A stretch of 64,000 nt of DNA from Bacillota bacterium (GCA_023390175.1 JAEWDK010000007.1:1-64000); one strand, 5' to 3'. Positions 50,292-60,030 are shown, counted from the stretch's first letter. Notes: generated from the letters alone by a model not told the origin. Program-made: numbers and translations.

Positions 50292-50357
50292 GGTTTTTTC
50301 ATAAATTTGGCAATCGAATTATTGGCTATAATTTCATGGCAAATCATTTACAAGGTA

Positions 50358-50394
50358 TTGACTTAAAAAATGTTCATGATACAATATATAGTAC
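50358..50394 (+). promoter_or_regulatory. RNR promoter with overlapping NrdR-like box
   Basis: TTGACT at 50358-50363 and TACAAT at 50380-50385 are spaced 16 bp. Overlapping the -10 element, ATACAATATATAGTAC at 50379-50394 matches the NrdR consensus ACACWATATATWGTGT at 13 of 16 positions. NrdR represses ribonucleotide reductase genes when dATP is abundant. A second box at the usual 31-32 bp spacing is not evident. Confidence 0.65.
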
Positions 50395-50422
50395 ATTGTT
50401 AATTTAGGGAGGACGGAGAATC

Positions 50423-52726
50423 GTGATTTCGGAAAATGCGCGCACCGTATTGGAACGGCGCTATTTAATTAAGGATGAGGCTGGAAAAACAACAGAATCC
50501 GTGGAGGATCTGTTCCGGCGGGTAGCCGGCGCAATTGCGGAGCCGGACAAGCTACATGATTCAAACGCCGATGTGAAAAAGACGGCGGAAACCTTTTACA
50601 ACATGATGACGGAACTGGAATTCCTTCCGAACTCACCGACCCTGATGAACGCGGGCCGGCCGCTCGGGCAGCTTTCAGCCTGCTTTGTGCTTCCTGTTGC
50701 GGACACGATGGAGGATATTTTCGAGGCGATCAAGCAGGCCGCGCTCATTCATAAATCCGGCGGCGGCACAGGGTTTTCATTTTCCCGCCTGCGCCAGCAG
50801 GGCAGCGCGGTAAATTCGACCGGCGGGGTCGCCTCGGGGCCCATCAGCTTTATGAAGGTGTTCAACATGGCGACGGAGGCTGTCAAACAGGGCGGCACAC
50901 GCCGTGGGGCAAACATGGGCATCCTTCGCATTGATCATCCGGATATCATGGACTTTATTGACTGTAAGGCCAATAACAATGAAATCAATAATTTCAATAT
51001 TTCCGTCGGCCTGACGGAAGAGTTTATGAACGCGGTTGAAAAGAATACGGAGTACGATCTGATTGACCCGCACACAAAGGCTCCGATTGCCAAGCTGAAT
51101 GCGCGCAGTGTCTTCGATCATATTGTAGATGCCGCATGGCGCAACGGCGAGCCGGGAATCATTTTCCTTGACCGGCTGAACCGCGACAATATCGTGCCCT
51201 CACAGGGGGAAATCGAGTCCACGAATCCCTGCGGCGAGCAGCCGCTGCTGCCGTACGAGTCCTGCAACCTGGGTTCGATTAATTTGATTAAGATGCTGAA
51301 GGATACGGACAGAAAACGGGAGCTTGACTGGGACAAGCTGGCGGTTACCGTGAAAAACGCCGTGCATTTCCTGGATAACGTGATTGACGCCAACAAGTAC
51401 CCGCTTGAAAAAATCGACCGGGTTACCAAGCAGACGCGCAAAATCGGTCTTGGCGTTATGGGCTGGGCCGACAGCCTGCTGCTGATGGGGATTCCGTACA
51501 ATTCAAACGAAGCAATCGAACTGGGCGAAAAGCTGATGAAGTTTATTACGGAAGCGGGCCGCAAGGAGAGCGCGGAGCTTGCCAAAACACGCGGAACCTT
51601 CCCGTTGTTCGGGGAAAGCATCCTGCCGCAGGAATTGCCGCAGCGCAACGCCACCATTACCACCATTGCCCCGACCGGCACGCTGTCCATTATCGCGGGC
51701 TGTTCCAGCGGCGTTGAACCCGTCTTCGGTTATGTGTATATCCGCAACATCATGGACGGTACCGAAATGATTGAGGTCAACCCGATATTAAAGGAAGAGC
51801 TGCAAAAGCGCGGCCTTTATTCCGAGGAAATGATGAAGCGCATTGCAAAGGAGGGCACGATTGCCCATATTGAGGAGCTGCCGGAGGATTTGCGCCGTGT
51901 GTTCGTTTCGGCGCACGATATCAGCCCGGAGTATCACATCCGCATGCAGGCTGCGTTCCAAAAGGGGACGGACAACGCGGTTTCCAAAACGGTAAACTTT
52001 TCAAACGGCGCCACGCGCGAAGAAGTCGCCGAAGCGTACATGCTCGCGTTCCATCTTGACTGCAAGGGCGTTACCATTTACCGCGATGGCAGCCGGAACG
52101 AGCAGGTGCTCAATATCGGCAAGGTGAAAAAGGACGGCGAACCCGCCGGGCAGCCGGACGAAATAAGCCGCATTGTGCCGCGTCCCCGTCCGGATACGGT
52201 GATGGGAATCACCGAACGGGTCAAAATTGGCTGCGGCAACCTGTACATTACGGTAAACTATGACGACCAGGGAATTTGTGAGGTGTTCACGAATACGGGG
52301 AAAGCCGGCGGCTGCCCCTCCCAGTCCGAAGCGACCGCGCGGCTGGCCTCCATCGCCCTGCGCAGCGGCATCGATGTAAAAAGCATTGTTGACCAGCTCA
52401 AGGGAATCCGCTGCCCGTCCACAATTCGGCAGCCCGGGCTGAAGTGCACCTCCTGCCCGGACGCAATTGCCAAAACCATTGAGCGCGTTTACCGCCAGCA
52501 GGTGGAGCTTGGCAAATGGCCGGCCGTTCCCGAGTTTGCCGCAAGGCCCATGCCCACCCCCGCACAAGCCGCCGCGAAAGTCCCGGGGCAGGCGCCGGCC
52601 TGTTCCCTGGGGGACAAAGACGATGTCGCCGGGAAAATGCATTTCTGCCCGGAGTGCGGCGCAAAGCTGGAGCACGAGGGCGGATGCGTTATGTGCAGAC
52701 AGTGCGGCTACAGCAAGTGCGGCTAA
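50423..52726 (+). CDS. nrdJ: class II (adenosylcobalamin-dependent) ribonucleotide reductase
   Basis: This 767-aa protein reduces ribonucleotides using an AdoCbl-derived thiyl radical. Motifs: LPNSPTLMNAGRPLGQLSAC (first active-site Cys), STNPCGEQPLLPYESCNLGS (radical Cys and Glu) and APTGTLSIIAGCSSGVEPVF. The C-terminal region holds redox cysteines and a zinc ribbon (MHFCPECGAKLEHE, CVMCRQCGYSKCG). No N-terminal ATP-cone is evident. GTG start behind AGGGAGGACGGAG. The convergent neighbour makes adenosylcobalamin, matching the cofactor need. Confidence 0.95.
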   Translation: MISENARTVLERRYLIKDEAGKTTESVEDLFRRVAGAIAEPDKLHDSNADVKKTAETFYNMMTELEFLPNSPTLMNAGRPLGQLSACFVLPVADTMEDIFEAIKQAALIHKSGGGTGFSFSRLRQQGSAVNSTGGVASGPISFMKVFNMATEAVKQGGTRRGANMGILRIDHPDIMDFIDCKANNNEINNFNISVGLTEEFMNAVEKNTEYDLIDPHTKAPIAKLNARSVFDHIVDAAWRNGEPGIIFLDRLNRDNIVPSQGEIESTNPCGEQPLLPYESCNLGSINLIKMLKDTDRKRELDWDKLAVTVKNAVHFLDNVIDANKYPLEKIDRVTKQTRKIGLGVMGWADSLLLMGIPYNSNEAIELGEKLMKFITEAGRKESAELAKTRGTFPLFGESILPQELPQRNATITTIAPTGTLSIIAGCSSGVEPVFGYVYIRNIMDGTEMIEVNPILKEELQKRGLYSEEMMKRIAKEGTIAHIEELPEDLRRVFVSAHDISPEYHIRMQAAFQKGTDNAVSKTVNFSNGATREEVAEAYMLAFHLDCKGVTIYRDGSRNEQVLNIGKVKKDGEPAGQPDEISRIVPRPRPDTVMGITERVKIGCGNLYITVNYDDQGICEVFTNTGKAGGCPSQSEATARLASIALRSGIDVKSIVDQLKGIRCPSTIRQPGLKCTSCPDAIAKTIERVYRQQVELGKWPAVPEFAARPMPTPAQAAAKVPGQAPACSLGDKDDVAGKMHFCPECGAKLEHEGGCVMCRQCGYSKCG

Positions 52727-52825
52727 ATCCCTTGGCTGTTTTCGCGCAATACTGCGTTGGCTGCGCTTTGTCTTGCACGAAAACGGCACAAGGGTTTGCA
52801 CCTGGCGCAATACCACGTTCAGATT

Positions 52826-52863
52826 AAAAAAAGGTCACATACACGCGTATGTGACCTTTTTTT
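52826..52863. terminator. bidirectional terminator between nrdJ and the adenosyltransferase gene
   Basis: AAAAAAAGGTCACATAC pairs with GTATGTGACCTTTTTTT around a short loop. It serves both convergent genes. Confidence 0.92.
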
Positions 52864-52902
52864 CGTATTTGCCGCCTTTAAAAAATCAATCATGCACGAA
52901 AA

Positions 52903-53427
52903 TTAAAATTCAATCCCCTTGCGGGCGGGAATATCCCGGTCGAAGGGATGCTTCACCTTTTTGATTTCCGAAACGTAATCGGCAAGCGCAAGAACCTCCG
53001 GCCCCGGGTCGCGCCCCGTAAGGACAAGCTCCAATTTTGGGGGCTTGTTTTTGATGAAGTCGGTGAGCATTTCGTTCGTGAGCAGATTGCAGTGGATTGC
53101 GCCAAACACTTCGTCAAGAATCAGCATGTCGCAGCTGCCGGCGTGGGCCTCCGAAACGACTTTACAGAACTGGCTGCCGCAGAGCAGGGCGGTTTCCTCC
53201 AGCTCGCGCGGTGTCATTTGAAAGGTGAATTTGATGTGTTCCGGCGCGGGCATTACTTCAAAGCCGGCAAGCTGTTTTAAAACAGCCAACTCGCCGGAAG
53301 TATTTCCTTTTAAAAACTGTACCAGCAGCACCCGCTTTCCGCTGCCGCATGCGCGCACGCCCAGCCCGATGGCGGCGGTGGTTTTGCCCTTGCCGTCGCC
53401 GCAGTAAACATGAGTCAGTCCGTTCAT
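52903..53427 (-). CDS. cobO: cob(I)yrinic acid a,c-diamide adenosyltransferase (CobA/BtuR type)
   Basis: This 174-aa P-loop enzyme has THVYCGDGKGKTTAAIGLGV at the N-terminus (Walker-A-like GDGKGKTT), VLLVQFLKG and LILDEVFGAI, and ends with DYVSEIKKVKHPFDRDIPAR. It attaches the adenosyl group of ATP to cob(I)alamin. The position facing the B12-dependent reductase suggests that it supplies AdoCbl for that enzyme. Confidence 0.92.
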   Translation of the reverse strand: MNGLTHVYCGDGKGKTTAAIGLGVRACGSGKRVLLVQFLKGNTSGELAVLKQLAGFEVMPAPEHIKFTFQMTPRELEETALLCGSQFCKVVSEAHAGSCDMLILDEVFGAIHCNLLTNEMLTDFIKNKPPKLELVLTGRDPGPEVLALADYVSEIKKVKHPFDRDIPARKGIEF

Positions 53428-53657
53428 ATCTTACGCTCCATATTATAAAATTAATTTCAGTCCGTCCTTATCATAGCACGTTCTTCGACCGTGTGCACGA
53501 TAAAATTCCCCCCTGCCGTTCATAATTCCGCAATTTTGCAGTAACATATTTTTCTTTGAATTGTCATAAAAATATAAACTGACCATCACATCTTTTTCAC
53601 ATTGGGCAGGCATAATAGAATCACAGCAAAGGAAAAAGATTGAAAGGAAATGATTGT

Positions 53658-55082
53658 ATGTATAATCCATTTGCAGACGATGATAACAGGGACTTAAATC
53701 AAACTACAAATCAGGATACAAATAAAAACCAAAGCACAGAACATTACGGAAGCAGCGGCCAGCAGAATCAGACCGACTGGCAGGGCAGCACCTACCATTA
53801 TGTGAAACCGCAGACCCCGCCTACTTACAGCTGGGAAAATCCCCCCGCCGCGCCGCAGCAGAGTTTTGTTCAGATGGAGCCGGAGAAGAAAAAGCATAAG
53901 GGTAAAAAAATCTTTGTCAAGGCGCTTGCGGCTGTTGTGGCCTGCCTGGTGATTTCGGGCAGTTCGATTGCGGGCTTTACAGCGCTGGCGAACAACGGTT
54001 ACATCAAGCTGAACAGCACCGCGACCAGCAATCCGGCGTTCACCATTACCAAGCTGGCGAACAACACAGCGACCACAACGGCGGCGGGCAGCCAGCTTTC
54101 GCTGCAGCAGATTGCGCAGAATGTGGTTCCGTCGGTAGTATGCATTCAAAATTATCAGGTCAGCCAAAACACCCGCTACACTATGGGCGGGGCGAACGGC
54201 TCCGGCAATAACGCCGCCGCCTCCACCGATGACAGCGCGGTTGACCCCGCAAGCGAAGGCTCCGGAATTGTTGCGACCAGTGACGGCTATATTATTACCA
54301 ACGCGCATGTCGTTTCGGGCGCTTCTTCCCTGAAAGTAATTTTGTCGAACGGGTCAAAATATTCCGCAAAGCTGATCGGCAGCGACAGTGTTACGGATTT
54401 GGCTGTGATTAAAATTGATGCGACCGGCCTTACCGCCGCACAGTTCGGCTCCTCTGCCGACCTGAAGGTCGCGGATACCGTAATGGCAGTGGGTAACCCG
54501 GGCGGCATGGAGTTCAACTCCAGCGTTACAATCGGCTATGTTTCCGCATTAAACCGTGAAATTACCAATTCTGAAACCGGCTATACGATGAAATGCATCC
54601 AGACGGATGCCGCGATAAACCCCGGCAACTCCGGCGGCGCGCTCGTCAATATGTATGGTCAGGTCATTGGAATCAATTCTTCTAAAATCGTGGCAACCGG
54701 CTATGAAGGCCTTGGGTTCTCCATCCCGATCAATGTGGCGCAGCCGATCATCAGCGACTTAAAGCAGTACGGCTACGTGAAGGACAGAGCGGTGCTCGGC
54801 ATTGCCGGCCAGTTTATTGACGACGTGACCTCCCGCTTCTACAATTTACCTACCGGCATGTATGTCAGCTCCGTCACAAGTGACGCGGTTACAAAGGCCG
54901 GAATTAAAAAGGGCGACGTCATTACAAAGATTGACGGAAAGAGCATCACCAGCCAGAATGTGATTACTACCGTCGTCACGTCCAAAAAGCCGGGTGATAC
55001 GGTAACGCTCAGCGTAACCAGCGCACTTTCCGGGGAAAGCTTTACCGCGTCGGTGAAACTTTCACAGTCAACCGGCAAATAA
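53658..55082 (+). CDS. htrA: HtrA/DegP-type membrane serine protease with PDZ domain
   Basis: This 474-aa protein has an Asn/Gln-rich cytoplasmic N-terminus (1-80), one membrane helix (about 84-108, IFVKALAAVVACLVISGSS), a trypsin-like domain and a C-terminal PDZ domain. The catalytic triad is visible: His in YIITNAHVVSG, Asp in TDLAVIKID and Ser in NPGNSGGALVNM. The PDZ segment includes GIKKGDVITKIDGKSI. The ATG at 53658 follows GAAAGGAAATG; a TTG at 53640 is unlikely. It degrades misfolded secreted proteins. A terminator follows. Confidence 0.93.
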   Translation: MYNPFADDDNRDLNQTTNQDTNKNQSTEHYGSSGQQNQTDWQGSTYHYVKPQTPPTYSWENPPAAPQQSFVQMEPEKKKHKGKKIFVKALAAVVACLVISGSSIAGFTALANNGYIKLNSTATSNPAFTITKLANNTATTTAAGSQLSLQQIAQNVVPSVVCIQNYQVSQNTRYTMGGANGSGNNAAASTDDSAVDPASEGSGIVATSDGYIITNAHVVSGASSLKVILSNGSKYSAKLIGSDSVTDLAVIKIDATGLTAAQFGSSADLKVADTVMAVGNPGGMEFNSSVTIGYVSALNREITNSETGYTMKCIQTDAAINPGNSGGALVNMYGQVIGINSSKIVATGYEGLGFSIPINVAQPIISDLKQYGYVKDRAVLGIAGQFIDDVTSRFYNLPTGMYVSSVTSDAVTKAGIKKGDVITKIDGKSITSQNVITTVVTSKKPGDTVTLSVTSALSGESFTASVKLSQSTGK

Positions 55083-55125
55083 GATAATAAGACTCTTTTT
55101 CATATTTCTCCCTTCTTTATAAAGA

Positions 55126-55160
55126 ACAGCGCAGCCGCAAAAACGGCTGCGCTGTTTTTT
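55126..55160 (+). terminator. terminator of htrA
   Basis: CAGCGCAGCCG pairs with CGGCTGCGCTG around AAAAA and is followed by six T. Confidence 0.9.
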
Positions 55161-55205
55161 GTCAAACGGGGCGGCGGCCGGCTTTCGGCCGACCGTAATT
55201 CGGGC

Positions 55206-57023
55206 TTAATCCTCTGCCTGTTCTTTTACGCAAACGCCTTTGGCACGCGGGCGCATAATGCTGCTGATGCGGTGGGCCAAACGCTGCTGTGAAACGGTAT
55301 CGACCAGCATTTTCTCCATATTGTTCCCGCTTCCTCCGACCAGCCGGAACAGCATTTTGGACGCCGCATCCACGCTGGGCATTTCGTCAAAGCGAATCAG
55401 TACCTTTTCCCCGTAGAAAATGAATTTCATGGTTCGAATGAACGGGGTTTCAAGGAAGGAGACGAACAGTTTTAAAACAGGGTGGCTGTCTTCGTCCTTT
55501 GTAAGGCGCGCCGTCGCGCCTACGGTGTAGACCTCACCGTTTATGTGAACTGTTCCGACCCGCGGAACACCGTCAAGCCCGGCGGAAATCACGTTGATGT
55601 CTTCCTCGTTCAACAGGGATATTTCACAGGTGTGCGGTTCAAAGGAAAAGACGGCTTCCGTAATTCCGTTTGAAAAATTATTGGTCACACCCTGCAAAAT
55701 CAGCGGCATCAAGGTGCCGAAGCTGGGTTCAACCCGGTATTTTTTCTGATTGATTCCCGCTGCAAGCGGGGGAATCCCCTTCGGCTGCTCGCGGTTCAGC
55801 AAATGATTTAAAATTTGCCGGAAAGAGGCCGGGGGCTGCGGCTTCGGTGCGGTTTCCTTTATGTCGTAAAGGTTTTCAAGCGTATTCCTCAAGGAACGCA
55901 GCGCTTTCATATTGTTCGGCAGCGGTAGGTCGGAAAATGCGGGCGCGTCGTCCCCGAAATACTGCTCCACAATGGTACTGGAACAGTCGGAAAACAAATC
56001 CTGGCTGCCGCTTGTAATCGCAATAATCATATCGCGGTCGGGGAGTATAATGACGTATTGGCCGAACACGCCGTTGTATTGATAGGCGCCGTTCGCGGCA
56101 AAATTCCAGATTTGGTACCCGTAGCCGTCGGCGTGGTCGATTTCACGTGTGGGTGTTTGAATTTTTACGGATTCCTTGACCCATTCCTCCGGAATCAGCT
56201 GCTTTGTTTCGCCCTGCACGGTCCAGCGCCCGTTCTGCAGATAAAGCTGCCCCAGCTTGGCCATGTCCACCGGGCGCAGGTACAGCCCCCAGCCGCCCTT
56301 TTCAATCCCGAGCGGGCAGGTTTCCCATGTTACATCCGGAATTCCGAGCGGTTCGAACAGGCGGGGCGTCAGGTACTCTTTCAGGCCCATCCCGGTTTTT
56401 TTGCAGACGATTGCACTGAGCAGGTAAGAATTCATGCTGTTGTAGCTGAATTCGCTGCCGGGTTCAAATGTGCAGTCGGACTGCAGGAATGATCTTATCC
56501 AGTCTTTTTCAACAACGGAACCCACTTCGTTGAATTTAATCCCGCTCGTCATGTTCAGCAGATGCAGTACCGTAATATTGTTTACGCGCGGGCTGCGCAG
56601 CAGCACCCCTTTGTCGGAAAAGATATCCACGATTTTCTCATCAAGCGAAAGCAGCCCGTCCCGCACAATCATGCCCACCGCCATACCGGTTACGCTTTTG
56701 GAAAGGGAAAACATCATGTGGGGGTAACTGGAGGAATACGGCCGGAAGCTCCCTTCCGCAATCACTTTTTCGTGCCGCAGCAGCACAACGCTGTGAATCC
56801 GGATTTTATCGCAGGCGTCCAGCTCCTCGAAAAACCGCTGGATGTATTCGCTGGGGATTCCCTCACTTTCCGGTGTGGCGCGCGGCAGGTCGCCGCTGCT
56901 GGCCCTGGGGGTGCTGGCTTTCTTCTGCGGTTTAAACGGGTACGGGGTAATGTGCCGCAAATCGCCGCGCAGGAATTTCAGCATCAGGTCAACGGTTTTC
57001 ATTTGCGAAATTAAGTCCAGCAT
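55206..57023 (-). CDS. beta-lactamase-family (class C/EstB-type) serine hydrolase
   Basis: This 605-aa protein has a class C-like domain in residues 70-370: SxxK in MFSLSKSVTGMAVG and the tyrosine motif in FSYNSMNSYLLS. A 230-residue C-terminal region follows that resembles no family I can name. No signal peptide is visible, so it is probably cytoplasmic. The substrate (ester, D-peptide or amide) is unknown. It is the last gene of a minus-strand run beginning at the sortase gene. Confidence 0.8.
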   Translation of the reverse strand: MLDLISQMKTVDLMLKFLRGDLRHITPYPFKPQKKASTPRASSGDLPRATPESEGIPSEYIQRFFEELDACDKIRIHSVVLLRHEKVIAEGSFRPYSSSYPHMMFSLSKSVTGMAVGMIVRDGLLSLDEKIVDIFSDKGVLLRSPRVNNITVLHLLNMTSGIKFNEVGSVVEKDWIRSFLQSDCTFEPGSEFSYNSMNSYLLSAIVCKKTGMGLKEYLTPRLFEPLGIPDVTWETCPLGIEKGGWGLYLRPVDMAKLGQLYLQNGRWTVQGETKQLIPEEWVKESVKIQTPTREIDHADGYGYQIWNFAANGAYQYNGVFGQYVIILPDRDMIIAITSGSQDLFSDCSSTIVEQYFGDDAPAFSDLPLPNNMKALRSLRNTLENLYDIKETAPKPQPPASFRQILNHLLNREQPKGIPPLAAGINQKKYRVEPSFGTLMPLILQGVTNNFSNGITEAVFSFEPHTCEISLLNEEDINVISAGLDGVPRVGTVHINGEVYTVGATARLTKDEDSHPVLKLFVSFLETPFIRTMKFIFYGEKVLIRFDEMPSVDAASKMLFRLVGGSGNNMEKMLVDTVSQQRLAHRISSIMRPRAKGVCVKEQAED

Positions 57024-57040
57024 GGCGCAATTCCTCCAGT

Positions 57041-57526
57041 CTAATTGTGGTTCATGGAATTTTCAACAAGCGCTTTATAATCGATATCCGGTTCTGCGGG
57101 CGGCTCGCCGTTCAGGCTGAACTTTTGCTTCAGCCGTTCACAGGCCTGCGGCAGCATAAGCGCCAGCTCCTCGGGAATATCCGGCAGTACCACGATGGCC
57201 TGATTGATGCTCTCGATCAGGTAGCCGGTTTTCTCCGCTCCGTTCAGCCGAAGCACACCCTTCGGCTCCCCGTTGGTCTCCATTGGAATGTGCAGCGTTC
57301 TGAAAATGGGGCGGGCGCACACCGGTCGGGACGAGGGTGTGTCACTTAAAACGAACACCACCGGAAGGCCGGTGACCAGCTGCGCCATCGCGGGGCGCAG
57401 GCCGCCCTCTTTTGCGCAAATCTTTACACTGGAAACGGTAAGCTCATAATACCCGACAAACCGGCTGAGCTGCTTTTGGCACAGCGAGGTTCTGCGCGCG
57501 AGGTAAAACAGCAGTCCTGCATTCAT
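57041..57526 (-). CDS. uncharacterised protein, possibly MoCF/CinA-N-like
   Basis: I do not recognise this 161-aa protein with certainty. The segment TGYLIESINQAIVVLPDIPEEL (positions about 105-126, quoted in part: AIVVLPDIPEELALML) mirrors IMIMLPGPPSELIPML of the MoCF domain of CinA encoded two genes upstream. VTGLPVVFVLSDTPSSRP could be the preceding strand-loop. The GGLGPT signature of active MoCF domains is absent. It overlaps the sortase stop by 4 nt (ATGA), so the two are coupled. Function unknown. Confidence 0.55.
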   Translation of the reverse strand: MNAGLLFYLARRTSLCQKQLSRFVGYYELTVSSVKICAKEGGLRPAMAQLVTGLPVVFVLSDTPSSRPVCARPIFRTLHIPMETNGEPKGVLRLNGAEKTGYLIESINQAIVVLPDIPEELALMLPQACERLKQKFSLNGEPPAEPDIDYKALVENSMNHN

Positions 57527-58647
57527 TCCTTTTCACCCCATGACAATACTTTTTTCTTAACAGCCTGTTCGTACGAAGTCGGCCAAACCGGCTTTGTTCC
57601 GCCGTTCTTTTTATACCAGCAGTCGGGGAAGACCACCTTATTGTTGTACCCGGTGCGGGTTATATCCACAGAGCCGCTTTCCCCGCTGCGCACCTTGCGC
57701 GCAACCACGACTTCACGAAAATCGGTGAATTCATAGGAACAGGTGGAAAGCAGTACGATTTTATCCTCCGCATTAAAGCTGACGCCCGTGTTGAAAAGCG
57801 AGCGGATTCGAAGCTGATACACAAAATTAAGGTAGTCGCTGTCCGACTTAAAGCTGGTTCTTAAGTAATTGAACGGAATTCCCTGGTCGGGGAGTGTATT
57901 GGTAAGAATTACCGAAATAATTTTCCATTGGGAGGGGCCGTTCACCGTGTCAAAATTAAAAACCGGATTGGATTTATAAAAATCATAATTTTTATATTTG
58001 TTGAGCTCTGTGAACATGCGGCCGGAATTCAGCGAATGAGCGTATAAGATGATGCTTTTTACCTTTTCATCCGTCACAGGGGAGTTCGCATCCGCAAAAA
58101 CACTTCCGAATTTGGAATAATTCTTATTGTAGTCATGATCCAGATAAAACTCCGGGTCTTTTGCATTTGCCTGCAAAATCGGCAGATCAATGATTGTGTT
58201 CGGCACTTTAATCCATCCCACAATATCGGGATTTACCTTCTGAAGCTCCAAAAACCGGATTAAGCGGCCCTGTGCGTCGCGTTCGGGCGGCGCGCTTACA
58301 ACGGGTGCGCTCGACGCGCCGGATGCACTGGGAGCGGCTGCGGTGCTCGATGAGGAAGGCTTGGAATCCGCATAATAAATCTTCATAATGTCCTGCTGCT
58401 TTTTGTCGGAAAGGGCAGGCTGGATGACAAGGTCATTCAGCAGTAAAACGGCGCAGACAATGAACACACAGCCTGCAACCAGGGAAATTATCTTGTAGGT
58501 AATCTGCCGCCTGCTGTCACCCTTCCAGGGCAGCATGGAGCGGTAAAACGGAAGCCGTTTTTTAGCGGGAACCGTGGGTTCTGCCGCGGAATCGGGCTTT
58601 TCTGCCGATTGCGGGCGGTTGTCGTTCTGTGTGCTCATTGTTTTCAC
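57523..58647 (-). CDS. srtB: class B sortase
   Basis: This 374-aa protein has a cytoplasmic N-terminus, one membrane helix (about residues 50-72, ITYKIISLVAGCVFIVCAVL), a Ser/Ala-rich linker and a sortase B domain (about 130-350). Catalytic residues: His in IILYAHSLNSG, Cys in VLLSTCSYEF and Arg in REVVVARKVR. It cleaves a sorting signal and attaches proteins to the wall or pili. No substrate with a sorting signal is encoded in the window. It overlaps the next gene by 4 nt. Confidence 0.92.
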   Translation of the reverse strand: MKTMSTQNDNRPQSAEKPDSAAEPTVPAKKRLPFYRSMLPWKGDSRRQITYKIISLVAGCVFIVCAVLLLNDLVIQPALSDKKQQDIMKIYYADSKPSSSSTAAAPSASGASSAPVVSAPPERDAQGRLIRFLELQKVNPDIVGWIKVPNTIIDLPILQANAKDPEFYLDHDYNKNYSKFGSVFADANSPVTDEKVKSIILYAHSLNSGRMFTELNKYKNYDFYKSNPVFNFDTVNGPSQWKIISVILTNTLPDQGIPFNYLRTSFKSDSDYLNFVYQLRIRSLFNTGVSFNAEDKIVLLSTCSYEFTDFREVVVARKVRSGESGSVDITRTGYNNKVVFPDCWYKKNGGTKPVWPTSYEQAVKKKVLSWGEKE

Positions 58648-58735
58648 CTCTTAAATTATTTTTGTTTCGGTTTCGCCTGTTTTAGCTGAAACTGCCCGGA
58701 ATGTGATATCCCCGGATTTTCTTTAAAATATTTGT

Positions 58736-60013
58736 CTATTTGGACTGCTTCGTGTATGCCGCTTCCTCCAGACCGCCAAGGTCAAAAAGATAACGCCGCA
58801 CCATGTCGAGCGCGTTGGACGCAGCCAGGAAACGGAGGTAGCTGCGGCCCTTGGAACGGTTTGTGCCGGGCATTTTGCGTACCCAGGTGTTCGTGCCGTC
58901 GCACAGGGCAAGGTAAACGAGCCCCACGGGCTTTTCTTCCGTGCCGCCGCCCGGGCCGGCAATTCCGGTAATACCGATGCCGAGTTCGCTGCCGGATTTT
59001 TTCCGCACCCCTTCGGCCATGGCGCGCGCGGTCTGTTCGCTGACCGCGCCGTACTGCTTCAGCGTTTCCTCCGGCACATCCAGCAAAAGGGTTTTAATCT
59101 CATTTGCGTAGGTGACCGCGCCCATGTGGAACACTTCGGACGCGCCGGGGATATCGGTGATTCTGGAAGACAGCAGGCCGCCGGTGCACGACTCCGCACA
59201 GGCAAGGTGCAGCTTGCGCTTTGCCAGCTCCGTTACGACAACCTCCTCCAGATTTTCCGCGTCGATTCCGTAAATAAAATTGCCCAGCCGCGCTTTCAGC
59301 TCCTCCACAACCGGAGCGCACATTGCGGCGGCCTCGGCTTCATCCTGCGCCCTTGCGGTCACACGGACGAACATTTCTCCGTCCTTGGCGTAGGTTGCAG
59401 CGGTCGGGTTGGCGCAGTCGGTCAGGTCGGTTATTTTTTCCGCTACAAAACCCTCGCCCAAACCAAACACGCGCACGATTGTGGAAGCAATTACCGCTTT
59501 TTCGCTTTTGGTAAGATAGGGAACGGCGTAGTTCTTCAGCATCGGAATCAGCTCCGACGGCGGGCCGGGGAGCATAATCATAATTTTGCCCTCGTCCGTT
59601 TCAAACCCGCAGCCGGGCGCCGTGCCGCAGTCGTTGGGGAACACCGTGCATCCCTGGGGCAGCATGGCCTGTTTTTGCTGGGTTTCGCCCAGCACCCTGC
59701 CCTTGAAGTAATTGAGAATTCGGTCCATGCTTTCCTGATGCAACACCAGCTTTTTCCCGGCGGTTTCGGCGATGGTTTCCTTTGTCAGGTCGTCGCCCGT
59801 GGGCCCAAGGCCCCCTGTCGTAATCACAAGGTCGCTGCGGCTCAGCGCGCTTTGCAGCGCCGCTTTCAGCCGCTCCGGGTTATCACCCACGGTGCAGGAA
59901 AACAGCAGGTTTACGCCGATGGCGGAAAGCTCACGCGCCACATAGGCGGTGTCGGTGTTGATTGTATGGCCGAGCAGCAGCTCGGTTCCTACGGATATAA
60001 TTTCAGCGTTCAT
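58736..60013 (-). CDS. cinA: CinA, nicotinamide-nucleotide amidase/MoCF domain protein
   Basis: This 425-aa protein has the MoCF domain (1-170: NAEIISVGTELLLGHTINTD, ITTGGLGPTGDDLT) and a C-terminal NMN deamidase domain (about 255-415: LHLACAESCTGGLLSSRIT, GITGIAGPGGGTEEKPVG). It hydrolyses NMN and ADP-ribose-type compounds in NAD salvage. ATG at 60013 is the family start, 17 bp after the thiI stop; a longer frame to 60076 overlaps thiI. Confidence 0.93.
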   Translation of the reverse strand: MNAEIISVGTELLLGHTINTDTAYVARELSAIGVNLLFSCTVGDNPERLKAALQSALSRSDLVITTGGLGPTGDDLTKETIAETAGKKLVLHQESMDRILNYFKGRVLGETQQKQAMLPQGCTVFPNDCGTAPGCGFETDEGKIMIMLPGPPSELIPMLKNYAVPYLTKSEKAVIASTIVRVFGLGEGFVAEKITDLTDCANPTAATYAKDGEMFVRVTARAQDEAEAAAMCAPVVEELKARLGNFIYGIDAENLEEVVVTELAKRKLHLACAESCTGGLLSSRITDIPGASEVFHMGAVTYANEIKTLLLDVPEETLKQYGAVSEQTARAMAEGVRKKSGSELGIGITGIAGPGGGTEEKPVGLVYLALCDGTNTWVRKMPGTNRSKGRSYLRFLAASNALDMVRRYLFDLGGLEEAAYTKQSK

Positions 60014-60030
60014 CTGAATCCCTCGATTCT

